Positions 1 to 5,098 of a stretch of DNA of 7,613 bases are shown here, one piece after another. Both the position numbers and the translations under genes were made by a program. Origin of the DNA: JAAZIN01 sp964464625 (GTDB taxonomy: Bacteria > Bacillota > Dethiobacteria > DTU022); contig CAYXKD010000085.1 of NCBI GenBank assembly GCA_964464625.1, positions 1 through 7,613 on the forward strand. The letters are read 5' to 3'. Numbering within the stretch: position 1 is the first letter of the stretch; each line of letters begins with the position of its first letter. The notes beneath the pieces were generated by a model that saw only the letters and a list, made by a program, of their open reading frames with translations, searched no databases and was not told the DNA's origin.

Positions 1-490
1 ATCCACAGGTATCCACTGCTGTGTGATACCCCAACTCCCGGCAGCGTTTCAGGAACTTTACCGCAAACTTCAGTTGGCTCAAAGGTTCTCCCCCGCTAAG
101 GGTTACCCCGCCCCCGCTCTGCTGGTAGAATACGGCGTCTTTATTCACCTCCGCAAGGAGCTCTTCAACGGTCATTGTTTTCCCCAGTATTTCCATGGCC
201 AAAGAAGGGCAAGCAGCGGCGCATTGCCCACAGCGGCTACAGAGTTCTCTCTTTATCAAGAGCCCCTCTTCAGAAGCTTCGATGGCCCCGGCGGGGCACA
301 GTTTGACGCAGGAGAGGCAGCCGATACATCTGTCTTTATGCCAGAGAATGTCTGCCTCAAAGGAGCGGGCCTCAGGATTATGGCACCAGGCACAAGAAAG
401 CGGGCAGCCTTTAAAAAACACGGTGCTTCTTATGCCCGGCCCGTCATATATGGAATACTTTTGGATATTAGTGACTAGCGCTGTTGTGAT
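1..490 (-). CDS. Glycyl-radical enzyme activating protein (radical SAM, two extra 4Fe-4S clusters), 3' part outside window
   Basis: Read on the minus strand, this is the N-terminal 163 residues of a glycyl-radical-enzyme activase of the PflA/HpdA/CutD type, which uses S-adenosylmethionine to install a glycyl radical on a partner enzyme in the cytoplasm. Visible motifs, counting the ATC at 490-488 as residue 1, are YDGPGIR (15-21), the radical-SAM cluster CPLSCAWC (C29, C33, C36), two ferredoxin-type clusters (C55/C58/C61/C65 and C84/C87/C90/C94, the last Cys of each followed by Pro), and GGGVTLSGGEPL (126-137). Family members are usually about 300 residues, so roughly half is present. The two ferredoxin clusters place it with activases of the larger decarboxylase/lyase/dehydratase type rather than plain PflA. 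The partner enzyme is not in the window, so its substrate is unknown. No ATG, GTG or TTG lies at the expected start: AAGGAG (complement of 499-504) sits 8 bases before an ATC codon. The reading frame is open back to a stop at 544-542. Confidence 0.93.
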   Translation of the reverse strand, partial: MTTALVTNIQKYSIYDGPGIRSTVFFKGCPLSCAWCHNPEARSFEADILWHKDRCIGCLSCVKLCPAGAIEASEEGLLIKRELCSRCGQCAAACPSLAMEILGKTMTVEELLAEVNKDAVFYQQSGGGVTLSGGEPLSQLKFAVKFLKRCRELGYHTAVDTCG

Positions 491-498
491 GGTCAGGA

Positions 499-504
499 CT
501 CCTT
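499..504 (-). promoter_or_regulatory. Ribosome binding site pointing to an ATC start
   Basis: On the minus strand AAGGAG is followed by 8 bases and then ATC (490-488). From that codon the protein has the normal N-terminal length for the family, about 14 residues before YDGPG. The in-frame CTG at 496-494 is only 2 bases from the site, too close. This site therefore argues for ATC, or for an ATG misread as ATC, as the true start. Confidence 0.55.
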
Positions 505-678
505 GCCGGTTCTTAATTCGTCTTGCCGCAGAAAAATCCTTCTATTTGGATCACCATGTGCTGCCGGGGATCAGCTTATGCCGCCACCGGCGCTCTCTTT
601 TGAGTATATCGTACCAAGGGGAAGGATCTAAGTGGCCGGTTTAAGAAATTTAAAACAGATCAAAGGAAGGATTCTATA

Positions 679-911
679 ATGGATACCTACGAGCGACTAA
701 GGGCAATTTTAGATTCGCATCCGGATATCGCCCCGAAGGCAGAAGCAATGAAATCTTAAGAATACCATTTACGCCGCAAGAGGCCGTGGTGGTTGTGATC
801 ATGAGCTCTAAAGCAAAAGGTCCGGAATTAATTGCCCGGAAGGCGGGAAGTATTGATAACCCAAGTTTCAATGTCATGTTGACACAAAAAACTGGTAGTT
901 GCTATAATTGA
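679..911 (+). pseudogene. Remnant of a 4Fe-4S protein N-terminal domain, frameshifted and 3'-truncated
   Basis: An ATG at 679, with AAGGAAGG 8 bases upstream, opens a reading frame MDTYERLRAILDSHPDIAPK... that stops at 757-759 after 26 residues. Beginning at 750 a second frame continues with EILRIPFTPQEAVVVVIMSS and then KAKGPELIARKAG. Joined, they resemble from memory the N-terminal helical domain of a group of anaerobe 4Fe-4S-binding proteins, in which an 'xYExLRxxLDxxP' start is followed by 'EIRILxxLFTPEEAELA'. One missing base near 748-749 would restore a single frame. After about 850 the family resemblance is lost and no cysteine-rich ferredoxin part follows; the second frame ends at 909-911. 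I infer a decayed, truncated gene. The domain identification rests on pattern memory and is not certain. Confidence 0.6.
879..908 (+). promoter_or_regulatory. Consensus sigma-A promoter with extended -10
   Basis: TTGACA (879-884) and TATAAT (903-908) are both perfect consensus hexamers, separated by 18 bases. A TG one base upstream of the -10 box (900-901) forms an extended -10. Transcription should start near 915, giving an untranslated leader of about 39 bases before the small gene at 954. The promoter lies inside the 3' end of the pseudogene frame. Confidence 0.85.
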
Positions 912-953
912 TATGGGGTAAACCATATTCCAGCTTTACAAGGAGGATAAGCG

Positions 954-1232
954 ATGACCGAGGGATACAAACCGGGTACTTTTTGTATTGATATTCATTG
1001 CCCCAGGCACAAGGAACTTGAGCAGCTGGAAGGGGATGCTTACCTGGAGAAGAAGAAAAAGTATTGCAAGGACTGCTTGGCATGGAAATTTTTTATCTGG
1101 CTTGGAGAACGTGAGTTCAGAATAATTAAGACATTCGATGAAATACCGGCCAAAGAGCTGGCTGCCCGGCTGAAAGGGATCGATCCTGTAAGGGTGGAGC
1201 ACCTTACCGTCGAGGAAATACTTTGCCTGTAG
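954..1232 (+). CDS. Small four-cysteine protein of unknown function
   Basis: A 92-residue protein starting at an ATG with a very strong ribosome binding site, AAGGAGGA (940-947), 6 bases upstream. It is behind its own consensus promoter, so it is very likely real and well expressed. It has no signal peptide or membrane segment. Cysteines occur as C11-x4-C16 with His15 and His19 nearby, then C38-x2-C41 after a lysine-rich stretch (KKKK, 33-36), then C91 next to the end. The first four could form a zinc or iron-sulfur site; that is inference. The second half (EFRIIKTFDEIPAKEL onward) is a mixed helical segment without a motif I recognise. I cannot name the family. A hairpin downstream (1374-1412) may end its transcript. 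Confidence 0.85.
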   Translation: MTEGYKPGTFCIDIHCPRHKELEQLEGDAYLEKKKKYCKDCLAWKFFIWLGEREFRIIKTFDEIPAKELAARLKGIDPVRVEHLTVEEILCL

Positions 1233-1373
1233 AGCCGCTTGTACTTAGTCCCGAACGATGTTATAAGATTTAAATTTCAAGTCTATTTTTGGGCAAGCTG
1301 CAAGGAGGCTAAACCGGTTCTTTCCCACGCTTAAACGCTGGAAAAGCAGCTAATTGTCTATTGCCCTGATTAA

Positions 1374-1412
1374 AAAAGCTCTCATTAGAACAGACTGAAG
1401 CAAAGAGCTTTT
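1374..1412 (+). terminator. Possible terminator hairpin after the small cysteine protein gene
   Basis: AAAAGCTCT (1374-1382) is perfectly complementary to AGAGCTTTT (1404-1412), with a 21-base loop. The four T bases are inside the right arm rather than beyond it. The stem is AT-rich and the loop long, so termination would be weak. It lies 142 bases after the stop codon of the preceding gene. Confidence 0.35.
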
Positions 1413-1421
1413 ATCCGATTG

Positions 1422-1463
1422 GCGGTTGGTGACCCCGGTACCAGCACCGGGTTCATTAACCGC
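1422..1463 (+). other. Nested hairpin in the intergenic region
   Basis: Outer arms GCGGTT (1422-1427) and AACCGC (1458-1463) enclose an inner stem CCCGGT/ACCGGG with a six-base loop ACCAGC. The structure is compact and GC-rich. It lies upstream of the transporter promoter, so it would not be in that transcript. It could be the end of a read-through transcript from the left or a small structured RNA. Confidence 0.4.
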
Positions 1464-1495
1464 TGTTTATATGTCGGAAAGAAAAGGGCGATTAA

Positions 1496-1524
1496 TTGAA
1501 AGTTTTCGTCCCTTGGGATATAAT
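1496..1524 (+). promoter_or_regulatory. Sigma-A promoter of the MATE transporter gene
   Basis: TTGAAA (1496-1501, five of six consensus) and TATAAT (1519-1524, perfect) are separated by exactly 17 bases. Transcription should begin near 1531, so the leader is only about 17 bases and begins almost at the ribosome binding site GGAAGGA (1531-1537). Confidence 0.8.
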
Positions 1525-1547
1525 TTGCCCGGAAGGATATAACACCC

Positions 1548-2921
1548 ATGGAAAAACTGGTCACCCTCGACCGGGGTAAAATATATCAGGATCTGTGGCG
1601 CCTCTCCTGGCCGGTCATGATCTTCATGGTGTTTCAAACTACCCTGGAGCTGGTTGACCTGTACTGGGTGGGCTACCTGGGCACCGACGCCGTAGCGGCT
1701 CTTTCCCTTTCCAACAGCCTTTTCTGGATGCTCTTCACCTTTTCAGACTTGATCTCCATCTCAACGCTGGCCCTGGTGGCCCGCTATCGCGGCGCCGGGG
1801 ATACAGGCAATGTTGCAGTTGTTGCCCGGCACAGCTTCTGGCTGGCCGGTTTCATCTCTATAGCGGTGACCGTGCTTATTCTTGGTTTGAGCAACACCTT
1901 TATTTCTTTGTACAGCGTTGAGCCCCGGGTGCATGAAATGGCCGTGCTCTATTTAAAAATTATCGGGGTGAGCATGCTTTTTGCCTATTCAGGCATGGCT
2001 ATGGGCGCAGTTCTGCAGGGAGTGGGCGATACCCGCACTCCCATGATCATCCTGGTAACGACGAACATCATTAATATTGTGCTCGATCCTATCCTCATCT
2101 TCGGCTTGCTGGGGGCGCCTAAAATGGGCATCCTGGGCGCTGCCCTGGCCACGCTGCTGGCGCGGGCAGTTGGCTTTGCCTGCATGTTCTATATTTTGAT
2201 CAGCGGAAAAATATCTCCCAGCAAACTCAGAGTGCCCGGGCTTCTTAAATTAAAATTCAAGGCTGCCTATTTCAAGAGGCTGATCGGGATCGGCCTGCCC
2301 GCCTTCATGCAGACGCTGACCCGGCCCCTGACAGGGCTGGTTCTGATGTGGCTTGTCGCCCTTTTCGGCACCGGGGCTATCGCCGCCTTCGGCATCGGTA
2401 TGCGGGTGCTGGGGTTATCCTTCATTCTGCTTTCGGGTTTGACTGTGGGCACATCAACCATGATCGGCCAGAGCATCGGTGCGGCGCGCCGTTCTCTTAC
2501 TTTGGAGATTATCCGCAAAGCTATGCTGCTCAGCCTGGCTGTACAGGTGGGAATGACCGCTCTCTGCTTCTTTGCCGCCCCGCACATTGTGGGCCTTTTT
2601 ACCGGCGATCCCGTTGCCCTTGAGCTGGGGATAAACTATCTAAGGATTATTTCAGCCTGTATGATCCTGATGGGTCCTTTTCATATTATTGACGCCGTCT
2701 TCAAGGGCTCGGGCTATACTGTGCCCTCTATGGTTAGCGCCCTTGTAGCCAACTGGATAATTAAATTACCCCTTGCCTATGTTTTGGCTATGCCGCTAAA
2801 TCTTGGCACCGATGGCATCTGGTGGTCCGTGAGCATATCCGTACTTGTGGAGCTACTGATCTTGCTGCCCTGGTACCGCAGCGGCGGCTGGTCTCAACGT
2901 GAAATTCGCGTTACAGACTAA
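1548..2921 (+). CDS. MATE-family multidrug/metabolite efflux transporter
   Basis: A 457-residue membrane protein of the multidrug and toxic compound extrusion family, which exports cationic drugs or metabolites in exchange for Na+ or H+. The length fits the 440-480 residues of full members. About 12 hydrophobic segments are visible, arranged as two six-helix halves. The N-terminal half has the typical opening LSWPVMIFMVFQTTLELVDL, with an aspartate in helix 1, then GMAMGAVLQGVGDTRTPM and IINIVLDPILIFG. The second half starts around residue 240 (FKRLIGIGLPAFMQ) and contains GTGAIAAFGIGMR, GTSTMIGQSIGA and, near residue 380, IIDAVFKGSGYTVPSM. The ATG at 1548 has GGAAGGA 10 bases upstream and its own promoter. 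It is transcribed alone and ends about 100 bases before the corrinoid unit. Its substrate cannot be read from the sequence. I see no frameshift or missing segment. Confidence 0.95.
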   Translation: MEKLVTLDRGKIYQDLWRLSWPVMIFMVFQTTLELVDLYWVGYLGTDAVAALSLSNSLFWMLFTFSDLISISTLALVARYRGAGDTGNVAVVARHSFWLAGFISIAVTVLILGLSNTFISLYSVEPRVHEMAVLYLKIIGVSMLFAYSGMAMGAVLQGVGDTRTPMIILVTTNIINIVLDPILIFGLLGAPKMGILGAALATLLARAVGFACMFYILISGKISPSKLRVPGLLKLKFKAAYFKRLIGIGLPAFMQTLTRPLTGLVLMWLVALFGTGAIAAFGIGMRVLGLSFILLSGLTVGTSTMIGQSIGAARRSLTLEIIRKAMLLSLAVQVGMTALCFFAAPHIVGLFTGDPVALELGINYLRIISACMILMGPFHIIDAVFKGSGYTVPSMVSALVANWIIKLPLAYVLAMPLNLGTDGIWWSVSISVLVELLILLPWYRSGGWSQREIRVTD

Positions 2922-2946
2922 TACCAAAGGAACAGACTAATGAACA

Positions 2947-2975
2947 TTGACAAAATCAGAGAGTCGACTTAAGAT
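2947..2975 (+). promoter_or_regulatory. Likely promoter of the corrinoid/UroD unit
   Basis: TTGACA (2947-2952) is a perfect -35 box. TAAGAT (2970-2975) is a four-of-six -10 box, and the spacing is 17 bases. The predicted start of transcription, near 2982, abuts the palindrome at 2984-2997. The promoter of the regulator gene (4998-5026) has nearly the same form. Confidence 0.6.
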
Positions 2976-2983
2976 CTGGTCAG

Positions 2984-2997
2984 GCTGTATAGACAGC
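2984..2997. promoter_or_regulatory. Candidate GntR/HutC-type operator
   Basis: GCTGTATAGACAGC is an inverted repeat with five-base arms (GCTGT/ACAGC) around ATAG. Its core GTATAGAC fits GTMTAKAC, the consensus reported for HutC-subfamily GntR regulators, the same subfamily as the regulator encoded at 5099-5875. It lies at the predicted transcription start, so a bound repressor would block initiation. Assignment of this site to that regulator is inference. Confidence 0.55.
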
Positions 2998-3025
2998 ATA
3001 CCTTAATGTCTGAGGAGGTAAATTT

Positions 3026-3661
3026 ATGGCAAAAGAGTTGATCGATACAATCGTGGCTATGAACGGGGAGAAAGCAATTGAAATGTCTCGGCAGTTGCTT
3101 GACAAAGGTGTCGATGCCAACACGATTTTGAGCGATTGCCATGCGGCCATGGAAGAGGTTGGAAAGCGTTTTGAAATGGGCGAATATTTTTTGCCCGAGC
3201 TGATCATGGGCGGTGAGATTCTCAAGGGTATAACCGAAGTAATCAAGCCTAAGCTGGGAGCAGTCCAGGATGAGCGCCCGTCAGCGGGGAAAGTGGTTTT
3301 CGGCACTGTGTTCGGAGATATCCACGATATCGGCAAGGAGATCGTCATTTTTATGCTTGAGACGAATAACTTCAAAGTGGTAGATCTGGGCGTTGATGTT
3401 CCCATTGCCAGATTCGTGGAAGCAATCCGGGATGAAAAACCCCATATCGTCGGGATGAGCGGTTTTTTAACCAAGACCTTCGAAGCGATGAAGGAAACCA
3501 TTTCCGGAATCACTGAAGCGGGTTTGCGCGACAGTGTCAAAGTTATGATTGGCGGAGGCACGGTAACAGAAGATGTTGTTGCTTATGCCGGCGCCGATGC
3601 CTATGGTGAGAGCGCCATGGATGCGGTGAGGATTGCAAAATCATGGACGGGAGGCAAATAG
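3026..3661 (+). CDS. Corrinoid (B12-binding) methyl-carrier protein 1
   Basis: A 211-residue soluble protein of the MtaC/MtbC/MttC type, which carries a methyl group on cobalamin between two methyltransferases. Residues 1-88 form the helical cap domain with VGKRFEMGEYFLPELIM (45-61). Residues 89-205 form the Rossmann-like B12 domain. The base-off/His-on motif is D98-x-H100-xx-G103 (GDIHDIGK), with His100 as the expected lower cobalt ligand. The spacing to the next motif is the canonical 41 residues (S145), and GG follows at 176-177. The middle motif reads S-G-F instead of S-x-L. GAGGAGGT (3012-3019) is 6 bases before the ATG. It is followed one base after its TAG by a UroD-like protein, its probable transferase partner. 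Its paralog is at 5868-6515. The methyl donor is unknown. Confidence 0.93.
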   Translation: MAKELIDTIVAMNGEKAIEMSRQLLDKGVDANTILSDCHAAMEEVGKRFEMGEYFLPELIMGGEILKGITEVIKPKLGAVQDERPSAGKVVFGTVFGDIHDIGKEIVIFMLETNNFKVVDLGVDVPIARFVEAIRDEKPHIVGMSGFLTKTFEAMKETISGITEAGLRDSVKVMIGGGTVTEDVVAYAGADAYGESAMDAVRIAKSWTGGK

Positions 3662-3662
3662 C

Positions 3663-4898
3663 ATGAGAGAAAAGCTTCAAGAAAAAAGAAAGCGGATAGA
3701 CGATGTCATCGCTTTGAAAGAACCTGACCGGGTGCCCTTTTTCCTTGTGCAAAACTATATGCCCGCCAGGACAGAGGGGCTTGCTTATAAAGACGCTCAC
3801 TACAATATTGACGCCTGGGTGGAAGGATGCCGCAACTTCATCAATAAATATGACCCGGATATGTATTTTATGATCGATGCACCCAGCATGGGCACCGGGT
3901 TTGCTCATGATATCCTCGGTACTGTCTCCATAAAATGGCCGGGAGGCACCCTTCCCGACAATATTCCTCATCAGTTTGTGGAAGGCGAATATATGCTCCA
4001 GGAGGAATATGATCATTTCCTTGACGACCCTTCGGATTATCTCATCAGGGTGTTTGTACCCAGAATTTTCGGCAACCTGCAAGGCCTTGCCAAGCTGCCG
4101 TCTCTAAAAGCCCTCTCCCTGGGGCATGCTGGCGCTACAATTTTTGGGATGGCCATTTTCGATCCTGAAGTAACCGATGCTCTGCAAAGACTTCTGGAGA
4201 TGTCCAGGCCGGCGGCAGAATTTATCATGAAGGTAGGCCAGGGCCACGCTGAACTGCTGGGTGAAGGCCAGATATGCTCGAGCACAGCACCTGCTATTGT
4301 TCCTTTCGACATCATCTCGGACTTTCTCCGGGGGATGCGGGGAACCATGATCGACATGTTTCAGGTGCCTGAGAAGTTGATTGCTGCCATAGAAAAGCTC
4401 TACCCTATAATCCTGGATAGTGCCATACAGGCGGCGCAAATTACCGGTAACAAGCAGATCTTTATACCGCTGCACCGCGGTGCTGATGGTTTCATGTCAC
4501 CCAAACAGTTTGAAAGGTTTTACTGGCCCTACTTAAAGCAGTTGATCAACGATCTCATCGATGCAGACCTTATCCCTTTGCCCATGTTTGAAGGTTCTTA
4601 TGAACAGCGTCTGGAGTACCTTGCACAGCTGCCTGCCGGCAAGATCATCGGCTGGTTTGATCGCTCCGATTTGAAACTGCTCCGGCAAAAACTGGGTGAT
4701 GTTATGTGCGTGGCTGCAGGCATGCCTGTTTCACTGCTGCAAACAGGTAACGTAGAAAGCGTGCGCCGGCAAACAAAAGAGGCCATCGATATCTTTGGCA
4801 AAAGAGGTTTTATGATGGCTCCCTCCTCGGTGCTTGACGAAGCCAAACCGGAGCTGCTGCAGGCATGGGTTGATGCGACCCGCGAATTTGGTGCCTAG
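3663..4898 (+). CDS. UroD-fold methyltransferase-like protein (MtaA/CmuA-related superfamily)
   Basis: A 411-residue cytoplasmic protein of the uroporphyrinogen-decarboxylase superfamily, which contains haem-pathway UroD and the cobalamin-dependent methyltransferases MtaA, MtbA and CmuA. Its place directly after a corrinoid protein (one-base gap) and the absence of haem genes favour methyl transfer to or from that protein. The ATG at 3663 is chosen because GGGAGG (3649-3654) is 8 bases upstream; the frame is open further but would overlap the previous gene. It starts with the family-like RIDDVIALKEPDRVPFF (11-27). The C-terminal barrel part has HRGADGFMSPKQFERFYWP (271-289), FEGSYEQRLEYLAQLPAGKI (309-328) and GMPVSLLQTGNVESVR (353-368). 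The HxC zinc pair of MtaA/MtbA is absent: His271 is followed by Arg-Gly. Zinc binding by other residues is possible (His271, Glu310, Cys349 are candidates). Whether it demethylates a substrate or passes methyl to a carrier such as tetrahydrofolate is open. Confidence 0.85.
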   Translation: MREKLQEKRKRIDDVIALKEPDRVPFFLVQNYMPARTEGLAYKDAHYNIDAWVEGCRNFINKYDPDMYFMIDAPSMGTGFAHDILGTVSIKWPGGTLPDNIPHQFVEGEYMLQEEYDHFLDDPSDYLIRVFVPRIFGNLQGLAKLPSLKALSLGHAGATIFGMAIFDPEVTDALQRLLEMSRPAAEFIMKVGQGHAELLGEGQICSSTAPAIVPFDIISDFLRGMRGTMIDMFQVPEKLIAAIEKLYPIILDSAIQAAQITGNKQIFIPLHRGADGFMSPKQFERFYWPYLKQLINDLIDADLIPLPMFEGSYEQRLEYLAQLPAGKIIGWFDRSDLKLLRQKLGDVMCVAAGMPVSLLQTGNVESVRRQTKEAIDIFGKRGFMMAPSSVLDEAKPELLQAWVDATREFGA

Positions 4899-4927
4899 TT
4901 GAGCTAAACTGCTACTGTAAAAATGGC

Positions 4928-4959
4928 TGCCGGCGCTGTTTACAACTTCAGCGCCGGCA
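4928..4959 (+). terminator. Strong terminator hairpin closing the corrinoid/UroD unit
   Basis: TGCCGGCGCTG (4928-4938) pairs perfectly with CAGCGCCGGCA (4949-4959), an 11-base GC-rich stem with a 10-base loop, followed by TGTTGTTTG. The run of T is interrupted, but the stem is very stable. It lies 30 bases after the UroD-like stop codon and before the regulator promoter. Confidence 0.8.
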
Positions 4960-4997
4960 TGTTGTTTGCCGCTTCACCATTGTCTCTATTGTCATGA

Positions 4998-5026
4998 TTG
5001 ACGAAAAGTGGATTAGCCGATAAGAT
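4998..5026 (+). promoter_or_regulatory. Likely promoter of the regulator/corrinoid-2 unit
   Basis: TTGACG (4998-5003) and TAAGAT (5021-5026) are separated by 17 bases, and transcription should begin near 5033. The form matches the promoter at 2947-2975, including the unusual TAAGAT. I did not find a second copy of the GCTGTATAGACAGC palindrome here. A weaker, imperfect CTGTTAT...ATAGTGACAG lies at 5045-5069. Confidence 0.5.
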
Positions 5027-5098
5027 AAAAATTGTTAATAATATCTGTTATGTTTAAAAATAGTGACAGGGATTCGGGCAGGAGGCCTATCAGGTAAT

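Larger units (their letters stand above)
1233..1495. other. Gene-free stretch with several inverted repeats
   Basis: No convincing coding frame is present. It contains AGCTGC (1296-1301) pairing with GCAGCT (1346-1351), a weak hairpin at 1374-1412, and a nested hairpin at 1422-1463, all upstream of the promoter for the transporter gene. I see no B12 box, T-box or other riboswitch signature that I know. Confidence 0.6.
2940..3041 (+). pseudogene. Short leader-like ORF interrupted by one in-frame TAA
   Basis: An ATG at 2940, with AAAGGA 9 bases upstream, starts MNIDKIREST and meets TAA at 2970-2972. The same frame then stays open for 22 more codons (DLVRLYRQHTLMSEEVNLWQ, then KS) to a TGA at 3039-3041, overlapping the start of the corrinoid gene. 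It may be a decayed small gene or chance. The interrupting codon is TAA, so pyrrolysine is not the explanation, and the proposed -10 box coincides with it. No homolog is recognised. Confidence 0.25.

Noticed and set aside
23..644. Two rightward open frames at 23-478 and 195-644
   Set aside because: They lie opposite the activase, whose minus-strand frame carries clear radical-SAM and ferredoxin motifs; the rightward translations match nothing and have poor starts.
832..1536. Repeated 12-mer TTGCCCGGAAGG at 832-843 and 1525-1536
   Set aside because: About one or two such pairs are expected by chance in a window of this size, and the flanks do not match.
1233..1547. Cobalamin, guanidine or other riboswitch before the transporter or corrinoid genes
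   Set aside because: No B12 box or other known conserved core was found, and the transporter leader is only about 17 bases long.
3659..3661. TAG stop of corrinoid protein 1 as a possible pyrrolysine codon, given the methyl-transfer context
   Set aside because: Read-through would only enter the wrong frame of the next gene, and pyrrolysine occurs inside MttB/MtbB/MtmB-type enzymes, none of which is here. The TAG ending the UroD-like gene likewise leads to a stop within a few codons.
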